Positions 15,849-24,408 of a DNA stretch of 64,000 nucleotides are shown in pieces. The DNA is from CBDCGJ01 sp965216645 (GTDB lineage: Bacteria; Pseudomonadota; Alphaproteobacteria; GCA-2731375): positions 36,202 to 100,201 of the forward strand of contig CBDCGJ010000058.1 in assembly GCA_965216645.1 (NCBI GenBank). The letters run 5' to 3'. The translations under genes were made by a program, and so were the position numbers. The first letter of the stretch is position 1. Each line of letters opens with the position of its first letter. A model generated the notes under the pieces. That model was not told the origin of the DNA and did not search any database. It worked only from the letters and a program-made list of their open reading frames with translations.

Positions 15849-17615
15849 GTGACCATCAGTACACTGTTCGCCGGCGCCTTCGCCCGCTTCGGGCGTTTGA
15901 TCCGCAATGACCAGGTGGTTCTGTCGCTGCTCGCCTTCGTCATCGGGATTATCGCCGCCTACGCCGCGATCGGATTTCGCCTCGGCATCAGCTATGTCCA
16001 ATTGACCGGCTTCGGCTTTGGCACGGAAACCGTTTATATCAGCGCGCAAGGTCTGCCCTGGTGGCAGATCATGTTGGTCCCCGTCGTCGGTGGCCTGCTG
16101 GTCGGTCTGATCCTGCAATTTCTAATGCCTGGAAAGCGTCAGCATGGCGTGGCCCAAGTGATCGAGGCCATGCGCTTGAAAGCGGGTTACATGCGCCTAC
16201 GCGACGGATTTTCGGCAGCCTTGTTGAGTATTACGGCTCTGGGTACGGGGTCGTCGACCGGGCGTGAGGGGCCGATGGTGCATCTGGGCGCGGTCCTGGC
16301 GTCATTCCTGGCGCATCGCTTGCATCTCGGGCCGGACCTGGCGCGGACGATCCTCGCCTGCGGCGTCGCCTCGGCGGTTGCAGCATCCTTCAACGCGCCG
16401 ATTGCCGGTGTCTTTTTCGCGTTGGAGGTGATCGTCGGCCATTATGCCATGTCGACCTTCGCGCCGGTGGTGATCGCCGGTGTCGCCGGCACCATGGTGA
16501 CCCGCCTGCATCTGGGATCGGAACCCGCCTTCACGATTCCCCAATACGCGATCAGCAGTTTTTGGGAACTTCCGGCCTACGTCATTCTCGGTATCGTCTG
16601 CGCCTGTATCGCCATCGCCTTGGTTAAGTCGATCTTCTACGGCGAGGATGTGGCCAACCGGTTGCGGATTCCCATTTGGATTCGGCCGGCCGCCGCTGGG
16701 TTGATCGTCGGCACATTGGCGATCGAGTTTCCGCATGTGCTCGGCGTTGGCTATGCCGCGACGGATGCCGCGTTGAACGAATTGTTTCCGCTCTGGTTGC
16801 TTATTGTCCTGATCGTGGTCAAAACCTTCACGACAGCGGTTTGTATCGGCGCCCGCTTCGGTGGCGGCATATTTTCGCCGTCTCTCTTTATCGGTGCAAT
16901 GATCGGCGGTGCCTACGGCTTGATCGCGGCGCAGGTGTTTCCCGAACTGGCGGCCAGCCACGGTGCCTATGCCATCGTGGGTATGACTGCGTTCGCCGCC
17001 GCGGTTCTGGGCGCGCCGATATCGACCATCTTCATGGTCTTCGAGCTGACCGGCGACTATGCCATGACCATTGCCACCATGATCGCTACCTCGACCTCAT
17101 CCATCATCGCGCAGCAGGTCTTGGGCGGCAGCTTCTTCCACCGCCAGCTCAGCCGCCTCGGCGTCGACATGGCGGCATTGCGCAGAAGACCTAAGGTGCC
17201 CGGCGTCATGCAGGTGAGGGACATCATGACCCAAGAATATGTGACGGTGTCCGGCGACGGTAACCTGGACGACATTTTACGCGAATGCCGGCGGCGCGAT
17301 GACTGGCATATCTGCGTCGTCGAAGGCGATCGACTGATCGGCGCCTTTCGTTTCTCTCAGCTTCGCGATCTGTTGTTGGAGGAGGGCGAGATGGATCATG
17401 GAACCCATGCCCGCGATTTGGTTGGCAACGGTTTACCCACACTCACGGCCGAACTACCGATCATGAGCGCGATCAACCGGCTGGAGGACACGGGTACGGA
17501 CTACCTGCCGGTGATCGATCCGGACGCCGACGGCCGCTTGATTGGCGTCGTTCAGTACAAGCATGCGATGCGCGAACAGGACCGGTTGCTGAGAGAGGCC
17601 GCGAAGGCGGAGTAG
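15849..17615 (+). CDS. ClC-family chloride channel/antiporter with C-terminal CBS pair
   Basis: About 588 residues: a ClC membrane core (about residues 20-440) followed by two CBS domains (VRDIMTQEYVTVSGDGNLDD and ARDLVGNGLPTLTAELPIMS). The gating-glutamate motif GREGP and the GIFSPSLFIG motif are intact. The first selectivity motif, GSGIP in the E. coli protein, is replaced by QHGVA. The GTG at 15849 is used as the start; the frame is open far upstream inside the thioesterase gene, but the sequence there is not family-like. The CBS domains usually sense adenine nucleotides. Chloride transport is inferred from the family. Confidence 0.88.
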   Translation: MTISTLFAGAFARFGRLIRNDQVVLSLLAFVIGIIAAYAAIGFRLGISYVQLTGFGFGTETVYISAQGLPWWQIMLVPVVGGLLVGLILQFLMPGKRQHGVAQVIEAMRLKAGYMRLRDGFSAALLSITALGTGSSTGREGPMVHLGAVLASFLAHRLHLGPDLARTILACGVASAVAASFNAPIAGVFFALEVIVGHYAMSTFAPVVIAGVAGTMVTRLHLGSEPAFTIPQYAISSFWELPAYVILGIVCACIAIALVKSIFYGEDVANRLRIPIWIRPAAAGLIVGTLAIEFPHVLGVGYAATDAALNELFPLWLLIVLIVVKTFTTAVCIGARFGGGIFSPSLFIGAMIGGAYGLIAAQVFPELAASHGAYAIVGMTAFAAAVLGAPISTIFMVFELTGDYAMTIATMIATSTSSIIAQQVLGGSFFHRQLSRLGVDMAALRRRPKVPGVMQVRDIMTQEYVTVSGDGNLDDILRECRRRDDWHICVVEGDRLIGAFRFSQLRDLLLEEGEMDHGTHARDLVGNGLPTLTAELPIMSAINRLEDTGTDYLPVIDPDADGRLIGVVQYKHAMREQDRLLREAAKAE

Positions 17616-17623
17616 TCCCGAAT

Positions 17624-17827
17624 CTAGGCTAGCTCTCCATCGTCATCGCCGTTTGCCTGTCGTTGATGGCCGTCGAGGTCGCGTCGGTCTTTCTCCGCCT
17701 TACTTTGTTGCATCGAGCGGTCGGTTTTGCTTCGGCCGAATTTTGCTCTGTTTTCAGATGCTTGTTTGGCTTTCTTAGACCGTTTCTTTTGTTTTCGCGC
17801 CTGCCTTAAGTTTACGATTTCACCCAT
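17624..17827 (-). CDS. DUF4169 family small basic protein
   Basis: A 67-residue, highly basic and acidic protein starting MGEIVNLRQARKQKKRSKKA with NRAKFGRSKTDR in the middle and a Leu-Asp-Gly-His block near the end, which together match the DUF4169 pattern of alphaproteobacteria. Such genes commonly sit next to a small ribbon-helix-helix gene and fumC; here both are nearby but separated from it by the AsmA gene. Function unknown; it converges with the ClC gene eight bases away. Confidence 0.82.
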   Translation of the reverse strand: MGEIVNLRQARKQKKRSKKAKQASENRAKFGRSKTDRSMQQSKAEKDRRDLDGHQRQANGDDDGELA

Positions 17828-17933
17828 TTTTCAAGACCTTGCAAGGAGAAGCTGACAAGCCGCATTTTCGCCACTAACCTAAGCGATAATTAGGGCGATG
17901 ACCATGCCCTGGCAAATTCTGGCGGGATAGACT

Positions 17934-20900
17934 TTGAAGAAAATCATTATTGGACTGCTTGTCGTCGTCGTGGTCTTGGCCGGTGCGGTCCTCGTCGCGC
18001 CGGGCTTAATAAACTGGAATAAGGAAAAGTCGGCGATCGAGAGCTACGCCAGCGACTTCTTGGGTCGGGAGATCAAGATCACGGGCGACGTCTCCCTAAC
18101 CCTATTGCCGAGCCCGCGATTGGCGGTCGGCGGATTGGCAATCGCGGGCATCGAAGGCGGGCAGGCGCCGCATTTTCTAAAAGTGAAACAAGCCGAGATA
18201 CTCGTCGCGTTTCGGCCACTGCTATCCGGAACACTGAAGTTCGAAAGTATATTCGTCGAAGGTCCGGATATTGTGTTGGAACGTCTGGCCGACGGGCGCG
18301 CTAATTGGATATTCGATGCCGAACAGCCGACTTCGGCGGAGGGCGAAAGCGCGGGTGGAGTGCTGTCCAACATCGATTTCGCTTTGCAGAAATTGACGGT
18401 TAGGAACGGCACGGTCGCATATCAAAACGAAACCGCCGGTGTTCGGGAGAAAGTTGAGAATCTGCAATTCGCGGCTTCCGTCGGTTCTTTGAACGGCCCC
18501 TTCGCGGCTAAAGGCGATCTCACCACGCGCGGCGAGGATGTCGCGTTCGACGTTTCGATCGACAGCGTTGCCGAATTGGCCCTAATTCCCATCGCCGCGA
18601 CATTGGGTCTGAAAGGCGAAAGCGCGGGGACCATGAAGTTCTTTGGCAGCGCGAATTTAGCGGGTGATGCACCTGATATCACAGGGGATTTGTCCGTTGA
18701 AAGCGCAAACCTAGCGGGATTGATGACGGCGTTGACGGAGGCGCCCGCGCCTAAGTTTTTCGGCCGACCTTTCGAGCTGACAGGCAAGGCGGCGTTCGCG
18801 GGCGAAGCCTTGAGATTAACGAATATGGCCGTCTCGTTTGGCGACGTACGCGCGACCGGCCAAATCAGTGCAAATCTCGCGGTCGAGCCCATGGCCGATG
18901 TGAAACTTCAGGCCAAAAACATCAACTTGGATAAATTTATGGCCGAAGCTGGTGGGGCCGGTGACGAAACGGCGGACACATCGGCGCCAGGGCAATTTGA
19001 ATGGCCGGATCTGCCAAAGGAGCTTTCCGCTCGTTTCGACATCAAGGTTGACGGCATCACACTCAACGACGGCCTGATCCGCCAGACCTCTGTGCAAGGG
19101 GTAATAGGCGATGGTCGCCTGGATCTGACGCAGTTTCGCTCTCTTCTGCCGGGCGGTTCGGATATTGCGCTAACCGGTTCGCTGATGCCGGGGACGGCAC
19201 AGCCACGCCTCAAGGGTCGGCTTGAGGCGGCGTCGAACAATTTGCGCGGACTATTCGCATGGCTCGGCGTGCAGTTGGACGCACCTGCCGGCCGCCTCGC
19301 GAATTTGGTGTTGACGGCGGATATCGCCGGGCAGGATGACCTGCTGCAATTTCCAAAGCTAAATCTTCGATTGGATGCCACGAAGATTGGCGGCAGTGCC
19401 ACAATGCGTTTGCAAGCGCGACCGTCGTTCGGCCTGAACCTATCGGCCGATAAGATCAATTTTGACGGCTACCGGCCGCTTTCCGTCGGTGCTTCGGCGG
19501 AACAATCTAAGTCCGCTACGAACAGCAATGTCTTGGGGAGCTTCGATACAGATTTAAAATTATCCGTTAACCAGTTGACTTACCAACGTAAAGCGATGCG
19601 CGGTATTAAGGTCGACGCGCAATTGTTTCAAGGTAAGCTGACCGTTCGGCGCGCCGATATCGACGACATCGGCGGGGGCGGTCTTTCCCTTTCCGGCACC
19701 GCGACCAACTTGGGCGGTCAGCCGACGGTCGATATGGCGCTCGGGGCGAAAGCGGCCAATTTGTCGACGATCACCCGATTCCTCGGCGTTCGGACACCGG
19801 TCCCCGCCAGCAAGTTACGCGACTTCGCTTTGAATACATCGCTGAAAGGCGACGTCAGCAAAATGCGTCTCAAGGGGCAGGCCAAGTTGGGCCGTTTGGT
19901 GTTGGAATACAACGCCCTAGGCCTGGATCTGATGAAGAGCCCATCGACGGATGCAACCTTCAATCTCAAGCATCCCAGCGTTGCCGGATTCGCAAAGCAA
20001 TTCGGGTTGGGTTTCGCACCGAAGTCGGATGGCGAAATTGCATTGAGCGGGAGTGTGAAGGGCAACCTCGCGTCGCTCAGCCTTGACAGTAAATTGAGCC
20101 TAGCCGGCGGCAGGCTGGCGGCGGTCGGGTCAGTGGCGAATATCTCAAATTCGCCGGCTTTCAAGCTGAAACTCGATGCCTATCATGGCGATATGTCGGC
20201 ATTCATGGGCGCCTTTGGGCAAAGCTATCGTCCTCTGCGTGACGGCAAGCACGAACTGAAAATGGCGGCGAACCTGGAGGGGAATCCGGCCAAGTTCAAG
20301 CTAGCCGGCCTCAACGGCGTTTTGGGTCAAACCAACGTTCAGGGAACGGTCAACGGCGACATATCGGGCAAACTCCCCTATTTCAATATGGACCTGAAAC
20401 TTGGCGAGCTGTGGCTACAAGAGTTCATTCCGTCGAAGCAGAGCGGTCGCCGCGCGCAAGGAGAGAAACGCTGGTCGCGGCATCGGATCGATTTCTCGCC
20501 GCTGCGTTCCATGACCGCCGACGCCAAGGTCACCGCCGCACTCATCCGTTTTCAGAACATTCCTCTGCAGAAGCCGAACCTCATCCTGAAGCTGCGTGGC
20601 GGTCGGCTTGATGTGGCGCCGATAAATGCGAATCTGTTCGGTGGCTCATTGAGCGGCGAGGGGCGAATGGCTTCCGGCTCGCGCAACAATCTGCGGCTCA
20701 GTTTCAAGGCCGACAATTTGCAGCTCAAACAAGCATTGACTGCCCTTGCGGGTAACAAGCGGGTATCGGGTCTGGCCACCCTAAGCGGGAACTTGGCAAC
20801 GTCAGGCAGAAGCGAATGGGAGTTCGTCAAGGGCCTAAGCGGACTGGTTCGCATGCGCGCGTGGGACGGTGCCATCGAAGGCATGGATTTGAAAAGGGCC

Positions 20901-21626
20901 CGCGACGGTTTCAAGAATATCGCCAATCCGCCGCTTGCCTTGGCGCAAATCTCCTCGGCGTTCGGCAAGGGACGAACCCGCTTCCTCGAAATCAAGGGGG
21001 ATTGGAATGTCGATCGCGGCATCGCCCGGACGAAGAATATCGCCTCGGACTTCGAAGCCGGCTACGGCACGACCCATGGCACGGCGGATATTCCGCGTTG
21101 GCGTCTGAATCTGATAAATGATCTGCGTTTCTCACGAAAAAACAAGAATCCGGATGTTTCGGTGCTGGTGTTCGGCCCGATCGACGCGCCGCGCTACAAG
21201 GTCAACCAGGACCTATTGAAACGTGCGATCGGCGGTATCATAAAGGGCGATACTTTGAAGACGCTGAAGCCGGAAGAAATTCTGAAAAATCCGGAAGACA
21301 TCATCAAAAAGCCGGCCGATGTTTTGAAGCAGGGGTTGGATTCGATTTTGAAGGGCGGGGCAAGCAGCGGCTCTTCGACCACAACCACGCCGGCGCCGGC
21401 GCCGGCGCCGAAACCGTCTGTTGACAGCAGTGGCCAAAAAGGCACCGCACTGCCGGATCGGACGAGGCCGAGGGACCGGACGTCCACGACCGCGCCCGAC
21501 TCCACCACCACGAAGCCGCAGCTGACGGAAGAAGAGCTGAAAAAGCGGCAAGAGGAACGCCGCAAGAGACGTGAAGAACGCCGCCGCAAGCGGGAAGAAC
21601 GTCGGAAACAGCAACAGGGCGGGTGA
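17934..21626 (+). CDS. AsmA family outer-membrane/lipid-transport protein
   Basis: A 1230-residue inner-membrane-anchored periplasmic protein of the AsmA group, which are bridge-like proteins thought to move phospholipids or help outer-membrane assembly. The N-terminal helix (IIIGLLVVVVVLAGAVLVAP) is followed by the AsmA start VKSAIESYASDFLGREIKIT-like stretch at residues 30-50 and long beta-rich repeats. The C-terminal AsmA-like domain appears near residues 880-1100 (RDGFKNIANPPLALAQISSA). The tail is Pro/Ala-rich and then Arg/Glu-rich. The start is TTG at 17934, because an in-frame TAG lies six bases upstream and the signal anchor begins there. Confidence 0.87.
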   Translation: MKKIIIGLLVVVVVLAGAVLVAPGLINWNKEKSAIESYASDFLGREIKITGDVSLTLLPSPRLAVGGLAIAGIEGGQAPHFLKVKQAEILVAFRPLLSGTLKFESIFVEGPDIVLERLADGRANWIFDAEQPTSAEGESAGGVLSNIDFALQKLTVRNGTVAYQNETAGVREKVENLQFAASVGSLNGPFAAKGDLTTRGEDVAFDVSIDSVAELALIPIAATLGLKGESAGTMKFFGSANLAGDAPDITGDLSVESANLAGLMTALTEAPAPKFFGRPFELTGKAAFAGEALRLTNMAVSFGDVRATGQISANLAVEPMADVKLQAKNINLDKFMAEAGGAGDETADTSAPGQFEWPDLPKELSARFDIKVDGITLNDGLIRQTSVQGVIGDGRLDLTQFRSLLPGGSDIALTGSLMPGTAQPRLKGRLEAASNNLRGLFAWLGVQLDAPAGRLANLVLTADIAGQDDLLQFPKLNLRLDATKIGGSATMRLQARPSFGLNLSADKINFDGYRPLSVGASAEQSKSATNSNVLGSFDTDLKLSVNQLTYQRKAMRGIKVDAQLFQGKLTVRRADIDDIGGGGLSLSGTATNLGGQPTVDMALGAKAANLSTITRFLGVRTPVPASKLRDFALNTSLKGDVSKMRLKGQAKLGRLVLEYNALGLDLMKSPSTDATFNLKHPSVAGFAKQFGLGFAPKSDGEIALSGSVKGNLASLSLDSKLSLAGGRLAAVGSVANISNSPAFKLKLDAYHGDMSAFMGAFGQSYRPLRDGKHELKMAANLEGNPAKFKLAGLNGVLGQTNVQGTVNGDISGKLPYFNMDLKLGELWLQEFIPSKQSGRRAQGEKRWSRHRIDFSPLRSMTADAKVTAALIRFQNIPLQKPNLILKLRGGRLDVAPINANLFGGSLSGEGRMASGSRNNLRLSFKADNLQLKQALTALAGNKRVSGLATLSGNLATSGRSEWEFVKGLSGLVRMRAWDGAIEGMDLKRARDGFKNIANPPLALAQISSAFGKGRTRFLEIKGDWNVDRGIARTKNIASDFEAGYGTTHGTADIPRWRLNLINDLRFSRKNKNPDVSVLVFGPIDAPRYKVNQDLLKRAIGGIIKGDTLKTLKPEEILKNPEDIIKKPADVLKQGLDSILKGGASSGSSTTTTPAPAPAPKPSVDSSGQKGTALPDRTRPRDRTSTTAPDSTTTKPQLTEEELKKRQEERRKRREERRRKREERRKQQQGG

Positions 21627-21630
21627 CATT

Positions 21631-21864
21631 CTACGTCCGGGACGATCTCAAATACTCGAGGACATAGACCCGGACGGCGCCGGATAGTGTGCCCGTGCGC
21701 AGGGTGTCGACCTCCTCAATAATACTGGTCATGGTCCGGCCTTCGGATTTGGCGATCGCTTTCAAGGCCTCCCAAAAGGCGCGTTCGAGAGACAGGCTGG
21801 TCCGATGGCCGGAAACGCGGAAGGAGCGTCGAAGAGGCTCGCTCGGATCGTCTGACCCGCCCAC
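21631..21864 (-). CDS. ribbon-helix-helix domain protein
   Basis: A 77-residue protein with the pattern of the alphaproteobacterial RHH family. SFRVSGHRTSLSLERAFWEA forms the beta strand and first helix, and SEGRTMTSIIEEVD the second helix, followed by VRVYVLEYLRS. Proteins of this fold bind DNA as dimers. It lies two bases after the fumC stop, so it is co-transcribed with fumC, and converges with the AsmA gene. The target is unknown. Confidence 0.85.
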   Translation of the reverse strand: MGGSDDPSEPLRRSFRVSGHRTSLSLERAFWEALKAIAKSEGRTMTSIIEEVDTLRTGTLSGAVRVYVLEYLRSSRT

Positions 21865-21866
21865 GG

Positions 21867-23273
21867 CTATTTTTTCGGACCGAGCATGGTTCGCGGTTTG
21901 ACGAACTTGTCGAAATCGCCGGGGGCGACAAGTTCCAGCTCTTCCGCCGCCTGTCGCAGTGTCAGGCCCTTCTTATGGGCGTGCTTGGCGATTGACGCCG
22001 CGTTGTCGTAACCGATATGCGGCGCCAAAGCCGTGACGAGCATCAGGGAGTTGCCCATCAATTCGTCGATACGCTCCAAATTCGGCTCGATACCCGCGAC
22101 GCAATTGTCCGTGAAACTGCGCATGCCGTCGGCCAGCAATTTGATCGATTGCAGAAGGCTGTAAATCATCACCGGTTTGAACACGTTCAGTTCCATGTGA
22201 CCGTTGGAGCCCGCGACGGTAATGGTCGTGTGATTGCCGATGACTTGCGCGCAGACCATGGTCAGGGCTTCGCACTGGGTCGGATTGACCTTGCCGGGCA
22301 TGATCGAGGAGCCGGGTTCATTTTCCGGCAAGCTCAACTCCGCAAGGCCGGAGCGGGGCCCCGAACCCAAGAGCCGGATGTCGTTGGCGATTTTCATCAA
22401 CGAGGCGGCGATAACGTTGAGCGCGCCAGAGCATTCGATGACGGCATCATGTGCCGCCAGCGCCTCGAATTTGTTCTCTGCCGTTTTGAAGGGAAGTTTA
22501 GTGAACTCGGAAATTTCTTTCGCGATCATTTTGTCGAAGCCGACATGGGCGTTTAGGCCCGTGCCGACCGCCGTGCCGCCCTGGGCCAGCTGATAGAGCC
22601 GCGGCAAAGTATCTTTCACGCGGGCGATGGCGTATTTCATCTGGGTCGAATAGCCGGAGAATTCCTGCCCCAAGGTCAACGGTGTCGCGTCCTGCAAATG
22701 GGTGCGGCCGATCTTGATGATTTTCTTCCAGGCTTTTGCCTTTGTGTCCAAGGCCTGTCGTAAATACTCCAGGCTGGGCAGCAATTCGTCATGGATTTCG
22801 GTAACCGCGGCGACATGCATCACCGTCGGGAATGTGTCGTTCGAGGATTGTCCCATATTGCAATGGTCATTCGGATGGACCGGCGACTTGCTCCCCATCT
22901 CACCGCCGAGCAATTCGATGGCGCGGTTTGAAATCACTTCGTTGGCGTTCATGTTGCTTTGCGTGCCGGAACCGGTTTGCCAAACCACGAGAGGGAAGTG
23001 ATCGTCGAGCTTCCCCGTCGCCACTTCCTTGGCTGCCCGGACGATGGCGTTGCCAAGCTTTTTCGGTAAAACGCCCAATTTTATGTTGCTCCGCGCCGCA
23101 GCCATTTTAACGATGCCGAGCGACCGCACGACCGGTAACGGCATGGTTTCGCCGCCGATCTTGAAGTTCTGCCGGGATCTCTGGGTTTGTGCGCCCCAAT
23201 ATTTGTCAGCGGGAACCTTGATCGGGCCGAAGCTATCGGATTCGATACGTGTGGCGGTGGACTTTTTGTTCAT
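21867..23273 (-). CDS. fumC: class II fumarate hydratase
   Basis: FumC is the iron-independent fumarase of the TCA cycle, converting fumarate to L-malate. The 468-residue product has the family length and shows KYWGAQTQRSRQNFKIG near the start, SGTQSNMNANEVISNRA, HPNDHCNMGQSSNDTFPTVM, KIGRTHLQDATPLTLGQEFS and the signature GSSIMPGKVNPTQCEAL with the catalytic serine loop. It is the first gene of a fumC-RHH pair and lies downstream of sspB on the same strand. Confidence 0.96.
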   Translation of the reverse strand: MNKKSTATRIESDSFGPIKVPADKYWGAQTQRSRQNFKIGGETMPLPVVRSLGIVKMAAARSNIKLGVLPKKLGNAIVRAAKEVATGKLDDHFPLVVWQTGSGTQSNMNANEVISNRAIELLGGEMGSKSPVHPNDHCNMGQSSNDTFPTVMHVAAVTEIHDELLPSLEYLRQALDTKAKAWKKIIKIGRTHLQDATPLTLGQEFSGYSTQMKYAIARVKDTLPRLYQLAQGGTAVGTGLNAHVGFDKMIAKEISEFTKLPFKTAENKFEALAAHDAVIECSGALNVIAASLMKIANDIRLLGSGPRSGLAELSLPENEPGSSIMPGKVNPTQCEALTMVCAQVIGNHTTITVAGSNGHMELNVFKPVMIYSLLQSIKLLADGMRSFTDNCVAGIEPNLERIDELMGNSLMLVTALAPHIGYDNAASIAKHAHKKGLTLRQAAEELELVAPGDFDKFVKPRTMLGPKK

Positions 23274-23353
23274 AACGGATGCTTCCTCGCTTGGTAATCC
23301 TTGCGATGTAGCAGAAGCAGGGCCGTCGGTGAACGGTTTTGTGCGACGTCAGC

Positions 23354-23851
23354 TCAAGACTTTCGAAATGCGTCGAGTGTGACGACATTTTTGTCTGTCT
23401 TGTTCTCTTCCGTATCGTCGTCTTGAACCGCAGGTACGGACGGGTCGGGGTCGACTTTCGACTTGGCTCGCTCCTCGGGGAACAATGCGTCCTTGCCTAA
23501 CAGCTTGAATTGGAGTCCGAATTGCACACTGGGATCGAAGAAGCCCGTGATCGAGGTGAAGGGAATGGACAATGGTTCAGGTTTGCCATTGAAGCTCAAG
23601 GTCAACGAAAAGCCGTCGTCCCGTACATCGAGATCCCAAAACTGATGCTGGATAACGATGGTCATTTCTTCCGGAAAACGCTCGCGCAGGTAGTCCGGAA
23701 CCTCAGCGCCGTCAATATCAGTTCGGAACGTTACGTAATAGTGATGCTCGCCAAGCAGCCCGTCTTTCGCGGTCCGCTCCAACGCCCGGCGCACCAACCC
23801 GCGCATGGCCGATTCGACCATTTTCGGGTAATCCATCATATCGTTCGCCAT
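23354..23851 (-). CDS. sspB: ClpXP adaptor SspB, alphaproteobacterial type
   Basis: SspB-alpha binds the ssrA tag and tethers tagged proteins to ClpXP. The 165-residue protein has the beta-barrel binding domain (residues about 10-120: GLLGEHHYYVTFRTDIDGAE, YLRERFPEEMTIVIQHQFWD, FNGKPEPLSIPFTSITGFFD). A flexible acidic linker follows and ends in VVTLDAFRKS, the short C-terminal ClpX-contact tail. The gene lies immediately downstream of the tmRNA gene on the same strand and upstream of fumC. Confidence 0.94.
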   Translation of the reverse strand: MANDMMDYPKMVESAMRGLVRRALERTAKDGLLGEHHYYVTFRTDIDGAEVPDYLRERFPEEMTIVIQHQFWDLDVRDDGFSLTLSFNGKPEPLSIPFTSITGFFDPSVQFGLQFKLLGKDALFPEERAKSKVDPDPSVPAVQDDDTEENKTDKNVVTLDAFRKS

Positions 23852-23959
23852 AGTAAAAAATGCTCATATTGGCACCCTCTCGCATACCCTATGACATTAC
23901 AGCGGTCGGACGCAAACAATGAATCGACTTGAGATAAGTCGTCTAAGTATCCGTAATTT

Positions 23960-24277
23960 TACTTAAATGGGGGGCTTCTGTTGCCCGGCGCCCCCCGGGC
24001 CGCGCTTACTCATTCCTAAGCAGCGAGGCGGCCTTCGGCCGCAGTGTTGTCGTTGGCATTTACCAACTGGCCCGTTTCGGCGGAACCATACCGAGCACAG
24101 ACGACATCTTTACCACGCACGTCGATCCTTTTTCGCCCCCATCAAAAACGCAGTCATTCCTCTCTCTATTGGCTGATTCGCCGAGACTGTGTTTTTGGTG
24201 GAGGCGCCGGGTACCGCCCCCGGGTCCGTAACGCTTATTTCATGACGCGTTTAGTGCCATAGCCGGACGAGCCGGCA
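23960..24277 (-). ncRNA. ssrA: two-piece (circularly permuted) tmRNA
   Basis: On the minus strand the acceptor piece comes first. It opens with a GCCGG/CCGGC hairpin and ends at CGGCGCCTCCACCA (last base about 24195). An AT-rich spacer follows, then the coding piece beginning GGGGGCGAAAAAGGATCGAC at 24140. The 5' GGGGGCG pairs with the 3' CGCCTCC as the acceptor stem. The tag frame, 24057 down to 24016, reads ANDNTAAEGRLAA then TAG, so with the tRNA-borne alanine the tag is AANDNTAAEGRLAA. A pseudoknot-capable segment (CCCGG/CCGGG with GGGGGGC/GCCCCCC) closes the coding piece near 23965-24000. Exact 5' and 3' ends are estimates. Confidence 0.92.
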
Positions 24278-24283
24278 GTCGTA

Positions 24284-24312
24284 AATATAGGGATTTTATC
24301 GACTTTCGCCAA
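24284..24312 (-). promoter_or_regulatory. sigma-70 promoter of ssrA
   Basis: Read on the minus strand, TTGGCG (24312-24307) is followed after exactly 17 bases by TATATT (24289-24284). Transcription would start near 24277, at the edge of the first tmRNA hairpin. Spacing and position fit a housekeeping promoter. Confidence 0.7.
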
Positions 24313-24408
24313 TGCTAATTATTCGGTTGAGCAATTTGCCGTCGCGTTCCATTGCACCCACCGGGTTTGCCGCTAGACTGCCGTCTTTGTCGCGTGAATG
24401 AGGCAGTG

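Noticed and set aside
23967..24262. Plus-strand frames over the tmRNA gene
   Set aside because: They overlap a structured RNA with tag frame, acceptor stem and CCA end; the frames lack coding features.
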